A stretch of DNA of 64,000 nt from UBA2040 sp041751955 (GCA_041751955.1 JBGSIB010000016.1:1-64000), one strand, 5' to 3'. Shown: positions 34,749-44,144, counted from the stretch's first letter. Numbers and translations: made by a program. The notes: generated from the sequence alone by a model not told the origin.

Positions 34749-35636
34749 ATGTCGAAGGTAATTATTGGTTCCAGAGGTAGCGACTTGGCTCTTTGGCAGG
34801 CACATCATGTGAAAAAACAATTGGAAGACCTCAATCACGAGGTGGAAATCAAAATTATCGTTACACAAGGAGATGCAATTCAAAATTTGAGCTTCGACAA
34901 AATGGAGGGAAAAGGTTTTTTTACCAAAGAAATTGAAAGCGAACTTCTGGCAGGAACCATTGATTTAGCGGTGCATTCTCACAAAGATTTGGAAACCAAT
35001 CCTCCAGCAGGATTAAAAATTGCCGCTGTTTCGGAAAGAGAAAATCCCGCGGATATTTTGTTGATCCGCAAAGAAGCTTTTGATGCCACGCAACTTTGGA
35101 AATTGAAAGAAAAAGGTAAAATTGGCACCTCTTCGGCTCGCAGAAAATCGCTTATTCATACTTTCCGTCCCGATTGTTCCATAACGGATTTGAGAGGAAA
35201 TGTTCCGACAAGAATTGAAAAGTTGGCCAACAAACAGTATGATGCGATTATCTTGGCAAAAGCTGGTGTTGACCGCTTGAAATTAGACCTTTCTGCTTTT
35301 GAAGTGCACGTTATGGACACCACGGAATTTGTTCCCGCGCCCGCTCAAGGTGTTTTGGGATTACAAATTCGAGAAAATGACGATCGCATGGCAGAAATCA
35401 TGAAACCTTTGCACAATAAGGAAGTCGATTCACGCATACGTATTGAAAGAAAAATATTGAATTTGTTGGAAGGAGGCTGCCAATTACCACTTGGTGTTTT
35501 TTGTGATGTAGCTGGAACAGTTCACGTTTCTCATGCTCCATCTGCCAATGATGCAGCAAAAATTTACCATTTCGAACACAAAGGCGCTTTCGACATCGCT
35601 GAAAAAATTGTCGCTCAACTCAAAGAAAACGCATGA
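34749..35636 (+). CDS. hemC: Hydroxymethylbilane synthase (porphobilinogen deaminase)
   Basis: The 295-residue enzyme joins four porphobilinogen units into hydroxymethylbilane. Visible motifs are IGSRGSDLALWQA, KDLETNPPAGL in the active site, GTSSARRKSL, DLRGNVPTR, PAPAQGVLGLQ and EGGCQLPLG. The Cys of that last motif anchors the dipyrromethane cofactor (about residue 243). Length is slightly short but complete. It overlaps hemD by four bases (ATGA), indicating translational coupling. Confidence 0.97.
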   Translation: MSKVIIGSRGSDLALWQAHHVKKQLEDLNHEVEIKIIVTQGDAIQNLSFDKMEGKGFFTKEIESELLAGTIDLAVHSHKDLETNPPAGLKIAAVSERENPADILLIRKEAFDATQLWKLKEKGKIGTSSARRKSLIHTFRPDCSITDLRGNVPTRIEKLANKQYDAIILAKAGVDRLKLDLSAFEVHVMDTTEFVPAPAQGVLGLQIRENDDRMAEIMKPLHNKEVDSRIRIERKILNLLEGGCQLPLGVFCDVAGTVHVSHAPSANDAAKIYHFEHKGAFDIAEKIVAQLKENA

Positions 35637-36286
35637 CAATTTATATCTCGAAAACTACCGAAGATTCCCTTTGGCTTGCCGATTATTGCCAAGAACAAAA
35701 GTGGAATCTTATTGCTGAATCGATGATAGATTTCTCCGAAATGGCTTTCAAAGTGCCTAAAAAGGCTGAAATCATTTTTTTTAGTTCCAAAAATGGCGTG
35801 CGTTATTTTTTCAATCAAAATGAATTGCCAAAAGGAGTTGAAACAGCCTGCGTCGGAAAAGAAACAGCGCGCGTTTTGAGAAAACACAATATAGAACCAA
35901 CTTTCATTGGCGAAAACAGTGGAGATCCTGAAGCTGTGGGAAAAGAATTTTTGCAATTCATTGGCGACAAACATGTGTTTTTTCCCACCAGCAACGCGAG
36001 TTTGCATACCATTGCCAACCTACTTCCCGAAAAACAAAAAACCATCGCTTCTATCTACGAAACGAAAACTTCTGCGCAGAAAATAGCTCCTGCCGACATC
36101 TATATTTTTTCTAGCCCAAGCAATGTAAAAGGGTTTTTGGAAGAGAATACCATTTCCAACGACGCCAAAGTAATCGCTTGGGGATTGGTTACAGAACGCG
36201 CTTTGATGGATGCCGATGTTTTTCCAGAGTACGTTTTGGAAACTGGACAGAAAGAGGAATTGCTAGAATATTTGGCGACAATTTGA
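35633..36286 (+). CDS. hemD: Uroporphyrinogen-III synthase
   Basis: The 217-residue protein has low sequence conservation, as is usual for HemD. It shows the family landmarks IIFFSSKNGVRYFF (about 43-56), ACVGKETARVL (about 72-82), HVFFPTSNAS and IYIFSSPSNVKGFLE (about 155-170), ending with a helix. Position directly after hemC supports the call. It closes the D-ring inversion step that yields uroporphyrinogen III. Confidence 0.9.
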   Translation: MTIYISKTTEDSLWLADYCQEQKWNLIAESMIDFSEMAFKVPKKAEIIFFSSKNGVRYFFNQNELPKGVETACVGKETARVLRKHNIEPTFIGENSGDPEAVGKEFLQFIGDKHVFFPTSNASLHTIANLLPEKQKTIASIYETKTSAQKIAPADIYIFSSPSNVKGFLEENTISNDAKVIAWGLVTERALMDADVFPEYVLETGQKEELLEYLATI

Positions 36287-36292
36287 TTAAAA

Positions 36293-37048
36293 TTGTTAGG
36301 TTTATCAGTCAACAAATATAGTTTGCCCAATTTCACTTTTATTCAATTCATTGTTTCCCAAAAATTCGTTGGTTTACCCCTTGGATTTCTCCTTTTGCAA
36401 TTTGCCTTTTCTTGCGAATCATCCAATAAGACAGGTAAAACGGGAAAAAAATCCAACACAATTGAAGTCGTAAATTCAGTTGATACCACCTCAAGAAAAA
36501 TTCCTGTAAAACAAACCCAAGACTTTGTTCCAGAAGGCTATTTGATTCAAAAAGAAATTTTCGGCGATTTAAACGGAGATGGTTTTGCTGATTGTGCCCT
36601 AATTTTAGAAAAAGAAAATGGAAAGAGCGACCTTCGAAGCGTTCGAATTCTTTTGCATGACGATGAAACGAAGTGGAAGAATTTTGAAACTGCCTGGGAT
36701 TTAATCAGCAATGAATATAATGAGGAATACAAACGAAACGAAAGCGAAGATTATTCTATTAAAGAAGGGGAATTGGTTTTAGAAACGTTTTGCTACGGTC
36801 CTTGTGGCAATGACTTTCTGCATTTTGCCTTTGAAAAAGACCTGTTTATTCTCACCTATTATTCCTACTATTTCGCAGGTGCAGGTTCCCATTCATTTTT
36901 GGAATATGAGCGAAAAAACAATAGGGTTTCCTACGATGTTACCAATACCATGCTCGACGATATGCCTACGGAAACTGAAGAAATAATATTCAACAAGCGC
37001 ATTCGTTTTGAATCGTTGAGTTTGGAAAAAGTGCAGAATACATTTTAA
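36293..37048 (+). CDS. Putative lipoprotein, unknown function (start uncertain)
   Basis: The frame contains a lipoprotein-like stretch (LPLGFLLLQFAFSC) but no ATG upstream of it. The furthest start is a TTG at 36293, which gives a 251-residue protein with an unusually long N-terminal region (about 28 residues) before the hydrophobic core; another TTG or GTG may be used. The mature part carries a calcium-loop-like segment GDLNGDGFADCALIL (FG-GAP/dockerin type, D-x-N-x-D-G-x-x-D), a Cys pair in FCYGPCGND and an acidic middle. It starts six bases after hemD but is not obviously linked to heme. No family is recognised. Confidence 0.6.
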   Translation: MLGLSVNKYSLPNFTFIQFIVSQKFVGLPLGFLLLQFAFSCESSNKTGKTGKKSNTIEVVNSVDTTSRKIPVKQTQDFVPEGYLIQKEIFGDLNGDGFADCALILEKENGKSDLRSVRILLHDDETKWKNFETAWDLISNEYNEEYKRNESEDYSIKEGELVLETFCYGPCGNDFLHFAFEKDLFILTYYSYYFAGAGSHSFLEYERKNNRVSYDVTNTMLDDMPTETEEIIFNKRIRFESLSLEKVQNTF

Positions 37049-37179
37049 AATTCTATAATAAATCAAACATTGGTGTGACTATTTCATGTCCAACACGCGA
37101 AATTTTGCAATTTGCAAGACAAGAATAAATCTTCTCCGACATAATTTTTCGTATTTTTACCTTTCATTAAAACAGAAAT

Positions 37180-38496
37180 ATGGGTTGTGCTAGTTGTAGC
37201 AGCGGAGATGGAACTCCCCGCGGATGTAAGAACAACGGTACCTGTAGCTCTGGCGGTTGCAATAAATTAGCAGTGTACGATTGGTTGGGGAACATGAGTC
37301 TTCCAGCGGGTCAGGCATCTTACGATATAGTAGAAATTCGTTTCAAAAATAGTCGAAAGAGTTTTTACAGAAATGCAAGTAATTTAACCCTTTGCGTGGG
37401 CGATGTGGTGGCGGTGGAAGCAAGTCCAGGTCACGATATAGGAGTCGTTTCAGCCCAAGGGGAATTAGCCAGAATACAAGTAGCGAAAAAATCTCCAGGT
37501 TTGAAACCGATGGAGACAAAAAAGATTTACCGTGTTGCGACACAAGACGATGTCGAAAAATGGGTAAAAGCACGCGGTTTGGAGAAAGATGTCATGTTTC
37601 AGGCACGAACTTTGGCCTTGAAAATTGGTCTTCAAATGAAGATTTCTGATGTGGAATATCAAGGCGATCTTTCAAAAGCCACGTTTTATTATACAGCAGA
37701 AACACGTGTGGATTTCCGTCAATTGATCAAAGACATGGCGGATAACTTTAAAATCCGTATTGAAATGCGTCAAATTGGTTCGCGTCAAGAGGCATCTCGT
37801 TTGGGAGGAATTGGCTCTTGTGGTCGTGAACTTTGCTGCTCAACTTGGTTGACAGATTTCCGATCTGTTTCTACTTCAGCTGCTCGATATCAACAACTTT
37901 CTTTGAACCCGCAAAAGCTTGCAGGTCAATGTGGTAAACTAAAATGTTGTCTCAACTATGAGTTAGACATGTACGTTGAGGCCATAAAATCATTCCCAAA
38001 GGCGGACACCAAATTGCACACAGCAAAAGGTATGGCCTACCACGTAAAAACAGATGTTTTCAAAAAGCAAATGTGGTTTGCATATGAACGTGGTGTTGAA
38101 GGTGGTGGCTTAGTCGCTTTGCATCCAGATCGTGTTCGCGATATAGTCGCCATGAACAAAGAAGACAAAAAACCCGCGGATTTGAAAGAATTCATGGAAG
38201 TGGTTGCCATCAAAGAACCGGATTATTCAAATGTAGTTGGGCAAGATAGCTTGAATCGTTTTGACAGTTTGAACAAAAAGAAAAAACGCAAGAAAAAACC
38301 TTCAGGAAACAGACCTCCAGGGGATAATCGTCCGCAGGCAAATCGTGAGCCTAAACCAGTGAGCAACAATGGATCTGCAGAAAAGCCTAAAACGGAAGGT
38401 GAATCACCTGCTAATGCCAATAGACCCAATAAAAACAAAAGGAGACGACCTAATAATAAAAATCGTGGACCTCAAGATAAAAAAAGTGAAGAATAA
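37180..38496 (+). CDS. ricT: RicT/YaaT-like PSP1-domain protein
   Basis: The 438-residue protein belongs to the PSP1 C-terminal domain family (RicT/YaaT), whose members form an iron-sulfur complex affecting RNA processing in Firmicutes. The N-terminus is unusually cysteine-rich (GCASCSSGDGTPRGCKNNGTCSSGGC). The PSP1 part contains VEIRFKNSRKSFYRN, YRVATQDDVEKWVKARGLE, KATFYYTAETRVDFRQLIKDMA, RQIGSRQEASRLGGIGSCGRELCC and QKLAGQCGKLKCCLNYE, with the conserved cysteines. The last 85 residues are a low-complexity Lys/Pro/Asn tail. Bacteroidota homologues commonly precede gldH, as here. Confidence 0.9.
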   Translation: MGCASCSSGDGTPRGCKNNGTCSSGGCNKLAVYDWLGNMSLPAGQASYDIVEIRFKNSRKSFYRNASNLTLCVGDVVAVEASPGHDIGVVSAQGELARIQVAKKSPGLKPMETKKIYRVATQDDVEKWVKARGLEKDVMFQARTLALKIGLQMKISDVEYQGDLSKATFYYTAETRVDFRQLIKDMADNFKIRIEMRQIGSRQEASRLGGIGSCGRELCCSTWLTDFRSVSTSAARYQQLSLNPQKLAGQCGKLKCCLNYELDMYVEAIKSFPKADTKLHTAKGMAYHVKTDVFKKQMWFAYERGVEGGGLVALHPDRVRDIVAMNKEDKKPADLKEFMEVVAIKEPDYSNVVGQDSLNRFDSLNKKKKRKKKPSGNRPPGDNRPQANREPKPVSNNGSAEKPKTEGESPANANRPNKNKRRRPNNKNRGPQDKKSEE

Positions 38497-38950
38497 TTGG
38501 GTAATAATAGCAGTTTTGGGCATGTTGCTTTTTGCATCTTGTGGAGAAACGCCGCACTTTGATAAAACATATGCCTTTAAGAATAAAACTTGGAGTCAGC
38601 GAGTAACACCTAAATTTCAAGTGGAAATTAAGGACACAACGAAAGTCTATGATTTCGTTGTAACACTGCGCACAACCACCAGTTACAGTTTCAATAATCT
38701 CTGGGTGTTTTTAAACTCAAAAACACCGAGTGGTTTGACTGCCAGAGAACCGTATCAAATTCACATTGCCAATGATGAAGGCACGTGGATAGGCAGAAAA
38801 TCTGGGACAGTGATAGAAAATCAATTGATATTCAAGGGTCGAAAGTTTCCTGTAAAGGGTATATACACATTCGCCTTGGAACAAGGCATTACAGATGAAA
38901 CCATAGATGAGGTTCTAGATATTGGACTCAGATTGACAGAAAGAATTTAA
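38486..38950 (+). CDS. gldH: GldH-like gliding motility lipoprotein
   Basis: I choose the GTG at 38486 (154 residues), which overlaps the ricT stop by 11 bases and places the signal peptide at the N-terminus (VIIAVLGMLLFASC, lipidated Cys about residue 20). Starting further upstream at 38369 would add 39 residues read out of the ricT frame. The mature part matches the GldH pattern: DKTYAFKNKTWSQ, YDFVVTLRTTTSYSFNNLWVFL, REPYQIHIANDEGTWIGRKSGTV, FKGRKFPVKGIYTFALEQ and LDIGLRLTE. GldH is required for gliding and chitin use in Flavobacterium johnsoniae. Confidence 0.88.
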   Translation: MKNNWVIIAVLGMLLFASCGETPHFDKTYAFKNKTWSQRVTPKFQVEIKDTTKVYDFVVTLRTTTSYSFNNLWVFLNSKTPSGLTAREPYQIHIANDEGTWIGRKSGTVIENQLIFKGRKFPVKGIYTFALEQGITDETIDEVLDIGLRLTERI

Positions 38951-38951
38951 T

Positions 38952-39650
38952 CTATTTTTTCTTTTTCTTATTGTCTTGCTTTTTTGAGGCAGAGCTTTTG
39001 TATTTTCGAGTAAATGAAAAGGCAATAATGTGCTCATATTTCGGAGAAATCAACGAAAATCCGTACATATATTTCAGGGAAACATTGAATGGTCCTAACA
39101 TTTCAAAATCAACTCCAGCAGCGATGCGCACTTTATTCATGATAATTCCATTATCATTTTTAAAGAAAAACTCTGAGGAAACTACAGGGGAAATATAACT
39201 GTTGTTGATGTCGTATAGAATTTCCGGTTTCAAACGTATCCCAGGAGCCAAATCTGAGAAGCTTGACTCAGATGATCGCACACGTGTCAACGTAGTCTGC
39301 GCTCTGGCCCTAAAACCGAGTTCAAACCGTTTATAATTGGTGCCAAAATTTGCATTTAAATTGACGCGCTGAGACATGTGATAATTATTGAATTTATTTC
39401 TTTCCGAAACAATCCGATAATCAATCGATGGTTTGAACCATTTTGTTACCTCATATTTTCCCGTAAATTCAGTGAAAAAGGTATTTAAAATTACAGGCTC
39501 CATTCTCAAATTAAGCTCGCCAGATAAATCCAATTTCTTAGTTAAACTGTATTTTACTCCTCCCGACAACCACATTTCGTGATCCACTTGGGCATTCGCT
39601 TTTTCTGCGCTATAAAAAGCTAATAATGAGATTATGAAAAAGACTCTCAT
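38952..39650 (-). CDS. DUF2490-like outer-membrane beta-barrel protein
   Basis: From the ATG at 39650 (232 residues) the protein has a signal peptide (VFFIISLLAFYSAEKANAQ). Alternating amphipathic beta-strands follow (HEMWLSGGVKYSLTKKLDLSGELNLRM, YEVTKWFKPSIDYRIV, NNYHMSQRVNLNANF, YKRFELGFRARAQTTL), the DUF2490 pattern. It ends in a Lys-rich tail. The start overlaps the stop of the upstream lipoprotein gene by one base (TGATG), so the two are translationally coupled. Its role is unknown. Confidence 0.8.
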   Translation of the reverse strand: MRVFFIISLLAFYSAEKANAQVDHEMWLSGGVKYSLTKKLDLSGELNLRMEPVILNTFFTEFTGKYEVTKWFKPSIDYRIVSERNKFNNYHMSQRVNLNANFGTNYKRFELGFRARAQTTLTRVRSSESSFSDLAPGIRLKPEILYDINNSYISPVVSSEFFFKNDNGIIMNKVRIAAGVDFEMLGPFNVSLKYMYGFSLISPKYEHIIAFSFTRKYKSSASKKQDNKKKKK

Positions 39651-40045
39651 CAATCTACAACTTCAATTGTTCCAATATTCACCGTTTCTTTCGCTTTTGT
39701 TACTTCAATAGTTTTCAAAACCACTTGGTCACCGGAAGCACAAGAAGCACATTTTTCGTAGGTATATATCGTATAATTTCCCTTTTCTAAAAATTTGAAT
39801 TCAAAATTTCCATCATAACTGGTTTCGGACTTGTCATCATGGACTGTTCCTTCACCGTAAATAATATATACATCGTAATTCTGGGCATCATAGGTAGCAA
39901 TCGTAACACCTGCACTATTCTTTTTATTGACTATAATTTTACCCGTGATGGTTGACGTACCACCTTCGCCTTCCACTTTTTTACAAGCAGAGACAAGGAA
40001 AATGCCAAAAGTAAGTATGGCTGCTAGTAGGCTTAATCTTTTCAT
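39650..40045 (-). CDS. Small lipoprotein with regulatory-like beta domain
   Basis: The 131-residue protein has a lipobox (AILTFGIFLVSAC, Cys about residue 21). A Gly/Thr-rich linker and a beta-sandwich resembling carboxypeptidase-regulatory-like folds follow (STITGKIIVNKKNSAGVTIATYDAQ...YDGNFEFKFLEKGNYTIYTYEKC). A CASCASG Cys pair lies near residue 100. It is upstream of and coupled to the DUF2490-like barrel gene, so the two products may interact at the outer membrane. A -7 box is predicted at 40069-40076. Confidence 0.7.
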   Translation of the reverse strand: MKRLSLLAAILTFGIFLVSACKKVEGEGGTSTITGKIIVNKKNSAGVTIATYDAQNYDVYIIYGEGTVHDDKSETSYDGNFEFKFLEKGNYTIYTYEKCASCASGDQVVLKTIEVTKAKETVNIGTIEVVD

Positions 40046-40068
40046 AACTATTTGATAATTTTAAGTTC

Positions 40069-40076
40069 AAATGTAC
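40069..40076 (-). promoter_or_regulatory. Predicted -7 box of lipoprotein/DUF2490 operon
   Basis: The minus strand reads TACATTTG (TAnnTTTG), 23 bases before the ATG at 40045. Confidence 0.4.
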
Positions 40077-40237
40077 AAATATTTCGTTTCTATAAAATAA
40101 TAAAAATTGAGCCAACGATTTAAAGAAAACAACGTCTATATTATAGAATTACACGGAACAACAAAATTAAATTGTTATTAAACATTTTTAATTTGTAATT
40201 TCAACTTGCTTAAATAAATAAAAAGAGTTTATCAACT

Positions 40238-42760
40238 ATGAAAAGAACGGTAATTGCAGCCTTATTGCTAGGCTTATGCAGTCTTGCCTCTGCGCAAGTC
40301 GTCATCAATGAATATTCATTCTCCAATTTCAATGGTCCAACAGATGCATTTGGGGAGAATGAGGATTGGGTTGAATTATACAATCCCACAGCATCTCCAG
40401 TAGATTTAACAGGCTTTTATTTATCTGACAAAGCCGGAAACTTGACCAAATGGCAAGTTCCAAGCGGAAATGTTCCAGCAAATGGCTATACCATGGTCTT
40501 TTATTCGAAAAGAGGCACTGTTTCAGGGGCTGAAATTCATCCCGATTTTACCATGAGTCAAACGCAAGGCGAATGGATAATTTTAGCCAACGCCGTTGGG
40601 AATGTTGTCGATTCGTTAAAAGTACAAAAAGTGACCAAAGAAAATCATTCCTACGGTCGCCAAACAAATGGCAGCACTACTTGGAAACTCTTTTTATCGC
40701 CAACTCCAAACGCTGCGAATACTGGCGGGATTGATTATTACACACCCAGACCTATTTTAAGTGTGGCGCCAGGTTTTTATACCACTGCTCAAACTGTATC
40801 GATTACTTGTCCCATGCCAGGTGCCACGATTCGTTACACTTTGGATGGGTCGGCGGTCACTTCTGCTTCTCCTGTTTATTCAACTCCACTGAATATTGCG
40901 ACAACAACTGTGGTGCGAGCTGGGGCGTTTAGTGCGACTAACGAACCTAGTTTCATGGAAACGAACACGTATTTCATCAATGTGAATCATACCATTCCTG
41001 TTGTCTCTGTTTGCGGAGCAAATGTTTATACGCTTATTGCCAACGGACAGCAAGGTGGACCAAGTGGGCCTAACAAAGTGGGACATTTCGAAATATTCGA
41101 ACAAGACAAAAGCTTTATCGATGAAGGTCAGGGACATTTCAATAAACACGGAAACGACTCATGGGCATACGCGCAAAGAGGATTTGACTTTATTATGCGT
41201 GATGAAATGGGATATAATAATGAGGTTCATCACAAAATTTTCCCGGAAAAAACAAGAGAAGATTTCCAGCGCCTCATGTTAAAACCTGCCGCTAACGATA
41301 ATTATCCATACGGTGGTGGTGGTGGTGCACACATTCGTGATGCTTTCGTTCACACGCTTTCTCTACGAGCAGATTTAAAACTCGATGTTCGAACGTGGCG
41401 ACCATGTATCGTTTATTTGAACGGGCAATACTGGGGTGTTTATGAACTGCGTGAAAAAGTTGATGATAGCGACTTTACAGATTATTACTACCAACAAAAC
41501 AAATTCAATATCGAATACTTGAAAACTTGGGGTGGTACATGGACGGAATACGGAGCTCCCAATGCTCAACCCAATTGGAATTCCTTAGTAGCTTATGTTG
41601 CTGGAAACAATATGGGGGTTCAAGCTAACTTTGATTATGTTGATAGCCTTTTAAATTGGAAATCACTGGTTGATTATTTTGTTTTAAATTCTTACGTCGT
41701 TTCCCAAGATTGGTTGAATTGGAATACTGCTTGGTGGCACGGTTTAAATCCAGCCAACGACAAGAAAAAATGGCGATATACTTTATGGGATATGGATGCA
41801 ACTTTTGGACATTATATCAACTATACTGGTATTCCTGATCCTTCGGCAAATGCAGACCCATGTAATGTGGAAAACTTACCAAATCCTGGTGGACAAGGTC
41901 ATACTCCAGTTCTTCAAAAATTGATCAATGAAAATCCAATTGTTGAACAATATTATATCACCCGTTATATTGATTTGGTTAACACAAGCTTCTCTTGTCC
42001 TTCAATGCAGCAATTACTGGATAGTATGATTGCAGAGATTCAACCTGAAATGCAAGGTCAGGTAACCAGATGGACTGGAGGTTCTTACGCAGGATGGCAA
42101 GCAAAAGTTCAAGAATTAAAAGATTTTATCGATATGAGATGTACTGCTCTAACACAAGGAATGATTGACTGTTACAATTTAACAGGCCCTTTCCTTACTA
42201 CATTTGATGTGACGCCAAATGGTGCTGGAGAAATTAAAGTAAATTCAACATGGGCTCCATCCGATCCTTGGTCGACGAGCTACTTTGGAGGAATTGTTAC
42301 ATTATTAGACGAAAAAGCTAATCCTGGCTTCGTATTCGACCATTGGGAAGCAGACAATGGTCCTCTGGATAGCATAGCCACGAATTCCCAAAATTCAATT
42401 AGTGTAACTGGTCCTGGAACAATTATCGCGGTATTTAAGGTTATAACAACACCTGTTCCACCTCCACCACCAGTAAGTAATTTGAAAGGAATTCAGTTTC
42501 CTACAGCATTCTCGCCAAACGAAGACTCAAAAAATGAAGGCTTCCAGCTTCATGTTGGAGGGGATGTTCGTTCTTTTACATTCCGAGTTTGGGATAGATG
42601 GGGAAATTTACTTGTATCGACAGACGATCCTGAATTTACTTGGGATGGAACATATAAGAATAAACCATTACAATCTGGCGTGTACGTTTATCAGTTAGAG
42701 ACTGAATTCAAAAACGGGACAAGCGAAAGCACATCTGGTAATATAACTATTGTACGATGA
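40238..42760 (+). CDS. CotH-like spore-coat-kinase-fold protein with lamin-tail domain and T9SS type B C-terminus
   Basis: The 840-residue exported protein (signal TVIAALLLGLCSLASAQ) starts with a lamin-tail-like domain (about 20-125, VVINEYSFSNFNGP...EDWVELYNP). A chitobiase C-terminal-like segment follows (about 170-235, PGATIRYTLDGSAVTSASPVYSTPL). The CotH kinase-like domain covers about 245-560 (HFNKHGNDSWAYAQRGFDFI, RPCIVYLNGQYWGVYELREKVD, WRYTLWDMDATFGHY). A bacterial-repeat segment (ANPGFVFDHWEADNG) and a CHU_C/gliding-motility-associated C-terminal domain (about 755-840, IQFPTAFSPNEDSKNEGF...SGVYVYQLETE) complete it. That last domain is the T9SS type B signal. It overlaps the SprF-like gene by four bases (ATGA). 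Confidence 0.9.
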   Translation: MKRTVIAALLLGLCSLASAQVVINEYSFSNFNGPTDAFGENEDWVELYNPTASPVDLTGFYLSDKAGNLTKWQVPSGNVPANGYTMVFYSKRGTVSGAEIHPDFTMSQTQGEWIILANAVGNVVDSLKVQKVTKENHSYGRQTNGSTTWKLFLSPTPNAANTGGIDYYTPRPILSVAPGFYTTAQTVSITCPMPGATIRYTLDGSAVTSASPVYSTPLNIATTTVVRAGAFSATNEPSFMETNTYFINVNHTIPVVSVCGANVYTLIANGQQGGPSGPNKVGHFEIFEQDKSFIDEGQGHFNKHGNDSWAYAQRGFDFIMRDEMGYNNEVHHKIFPEKTREDFQRLMLKPAANDNYPYGGGGGAHIRDAFVHTLSLRADLKLDVRTWRPCIVYLNGQYWGVYELREKVDDSDFTDYYYQQNKFNIEYLKTWGGTWTEYGAPNAQPNWNSLVAYVAGNNMGVQANFDYVDSLLNWKSLVDYFVLNSYVVSQDWLNWNTAWWHGLNPANDKKKWRYTLWDMDATFGHYINYTGIPDPSANADPCNVENLPNPGGQGHTPVLQKLINENPIVEQYYITRYIDLVNTSFSCPSMQQLLDSMIAEIQPEMQGQVTRWTGGSYAGWQAKVQELKDFIDMRCTALTQGMIDCYNLTGPFLTTFDVTPNGAGEIKVNSTWAPSDPWSTSYFGGIVTLLDEKANPGFVFDHWEADNGPLDSIATNSQNSISVTGPGTIIAVFKVITTPVPPPPPVSNLKGIQFPTAFSPNEDSKNEGFQLHVGGDVRSFTFRVWDRWGNLLVSTDDPEFTWDGTYKNKPLQSGVYVYQLETEFKNGTSESTSGNITIVR

Positions 42761-43797
42761 GAAAAAAAATAGCCCTTTTCGTACTAGCAGGAATAAGTAA
42801 TTTGGGAATAGCCCAAGATTTGCATTTTTCTCAAATTTCACAAAATCCATTGCTTTTAAATCCTGGTGCTACAGGCATGATGGATGGTGATTTTCGAGCA
42901 AGTTTACAACACAGAAATCAGTGGGTGGGTTCCAATGGCAAATACAATAGTACAATGGCTGCTTTTGATATGAACTTTCTCAAAGACGAAGCTTATAGTA
43001 AGGGATATTTCGGCCTTGGTGCATTCTTTTTTAATGATGCTGCAGGAGATGGAAATTATGGAAAACAAAGTGGTGCACTTTCATTAAGTGGCGCTATTCC
43101 AATGGGACGAGGAGGAAATCATACGCTCTCCTTAGGTCTTCAAGCCGGCTTCGCTAGTACAAGTATCAATGGACAAAACTTGATTTTTGAAAATCAATGG
43201 GATGGAACAACCTATGATCCAACAATTTTATCAGGGGAAGCTATTGTTCCATCATATAGTTATTCGGATGTAAGTACAGGGTTATATTATACAGTGGATG
43301 GATCAAATAGCTCCTTCGCAGGAAAAACGAAGTCCAAATTGAATTTGGGTATTGCCGTGTTTCATGCCAACAAACCAAAACTTCGATATATCATAGGAAG
43401 TACAGAAAGACTCGATAGAAAAATCGTGGTTCATGCCAACTATATTAAAGAAATTGCTGGCTCAAATATTCGCCTATCTGCAGATATTGCACAATTCATG
43501 CAAGGAAAAAACAGAGAAACTATTTACGGCGGGATGTTTGGTTTGAAGCTAGTTGACAACGCAAACTACCCAGGTGGTTCCACCTATCTTGGTTTGGGTC
43601 TTCATTTTAGAACATTCGAATCTATGATTCCTTCTTTTATGATAGATATGCACGGTTTCCGATTTGAAATTTCCTACGATGCTACCTTATCTTATTGGCG
43701 AAAAGCAGCCGGAGGAGGATCATTAGAATTATCGCTTGTATACACCCACTTCGATTTGGGTTTATTCAAAAATCAAAAGGTGAAAAAGAAATCTTAA
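42757..43797 (+). CDS. PorP/SprF-family T9SS membrane protein
   Basis: The 346-residue protein has a signal peptide (IALFVLAGISNLGIAQ) and begins its mature part with LHFSQISQNPLLLNPGATGMMDGDFRASLQHRNQW, the clear signature of the PorP/SprF outer-membrane barrel family. Gly-rich strands follow (GYFGLGAFFFNDAAGDGNYG, GRGGNHTLSLGLQAGF) and the typical end FRFEISYDATLSYW...GGGSLELSLVY. Such proteins are usually encoded right after a large type B T9SS cargo and are needed for that cargo's secretion, as SprF is for SprB. The four-base overlap with the CotH gene supports a dedicated pair. Confidence 0.9.
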   Translation: MRKKIALFVLAGISNLGIAQDLHFSQISQNPLLLNPGATGMMDGDFRASLQHRNQWVGSNGKYNSTMAAFDMNFLKDEAYSKGYFGLGAFFFNDAAGDGNYGKQSGALSLSGAIPMGRGGNHTLSLGLQAGFASTSINGQNLIFENQWDGTTYDPTILSGEAIVPSYSYSDVSTGLYYTVDGSNSSFAGKTKSKLNLGIAVFHANKPKLRYIIGSTERLDRKIVVHANYIKEIAGSNIRLSADIAQFMQGKNRETIYGGMFGLKLVDNANYPGGSTYLGLGLHFRTFESMIPSFMIDMHGFRFEISYDATLSYWRKAAGGGSLELSLVYTHFDLGLFKNQKVKKKS

Positions 43798-44033
43798 GAG
43801 CGCAAAGCCCGGAAAAAAGAGAAAATACGTTTTCTGAAAAGAAGAAACAGCAAAATGTAAGGTATTGCCATTAGGTAAAGAATTCCCATGTTGATATTAG
43901 ATCCGAAAGAACCCTCACTAAGCTCTGATGATTGCTCAACCACCATTTTACATTGGGAACATCCTTGTCCAAATGAATAATTTACTAGGAACACGATGCT
44001 AGCTAAAACAATACTTTTTTGCCATGGTTTCAT
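43794..44033 (-). CDS. Small membrane protein, unknown function
   Basis: The 79-residue protein has an N-terminal signal-like helix (SIVLASIVFLVNYSFGQ), a short exported loop with a CSQC motif (GCSQCKMVVEQSSELSE) and a transmembrane helix (about 50-67, ILYLMAIPYILLFLLF) followed by a basic tail. A CxxC just outside the membrane could bind metal or act in redox chemistry. Homologues of this size are common near Bacteroidota membrane genes, but I cannot name the family. Its stop overlaps the SprF-like gene stop by four bases. A -7 box lies four bases before the ATG. Confidence 0.65.
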   Translation of the reverse strand: MKPWQKSIVLASIVFLVNYSFGQGCSQCKMVVEQSSELSEGSFGSNINMGILYLMAIPYILLFLLFRKRIFSFFRALRS

Positions 44034-44037
44034 GTTG

Positions 44038-44045
44038 CAAAATTA
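44038..44045 (-). promoter_or_regulatory. Predicted -7 box, four bases before ATG (CSQC membrane protein)
   Basis: The minus strand reads TAATTTTG, CAAC, then ATG at 44033. Confidence 0.4.
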
Positions 44046-44132
44046 CAACCTTTTCTTTTCATAAAGAAAAAATTAACGTTTGACTGATATATTTTACAGC
44101 AAATTCAGCTCCTTGAAAGACCAATTTTCTCT

Positions 44133-44140
44133 TACATTTG
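44133..44140 (+). promoter_or_regulatory. Predicted -7 box, four bases before ATG (TPR lipoprotein)
   Basis: TACATTTG, CTAC, then ATG at 44145. The divergent gene at 44033 has the same arrangement. Confidence 0.4.
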
Positions 44141-44144
44141 CTAC

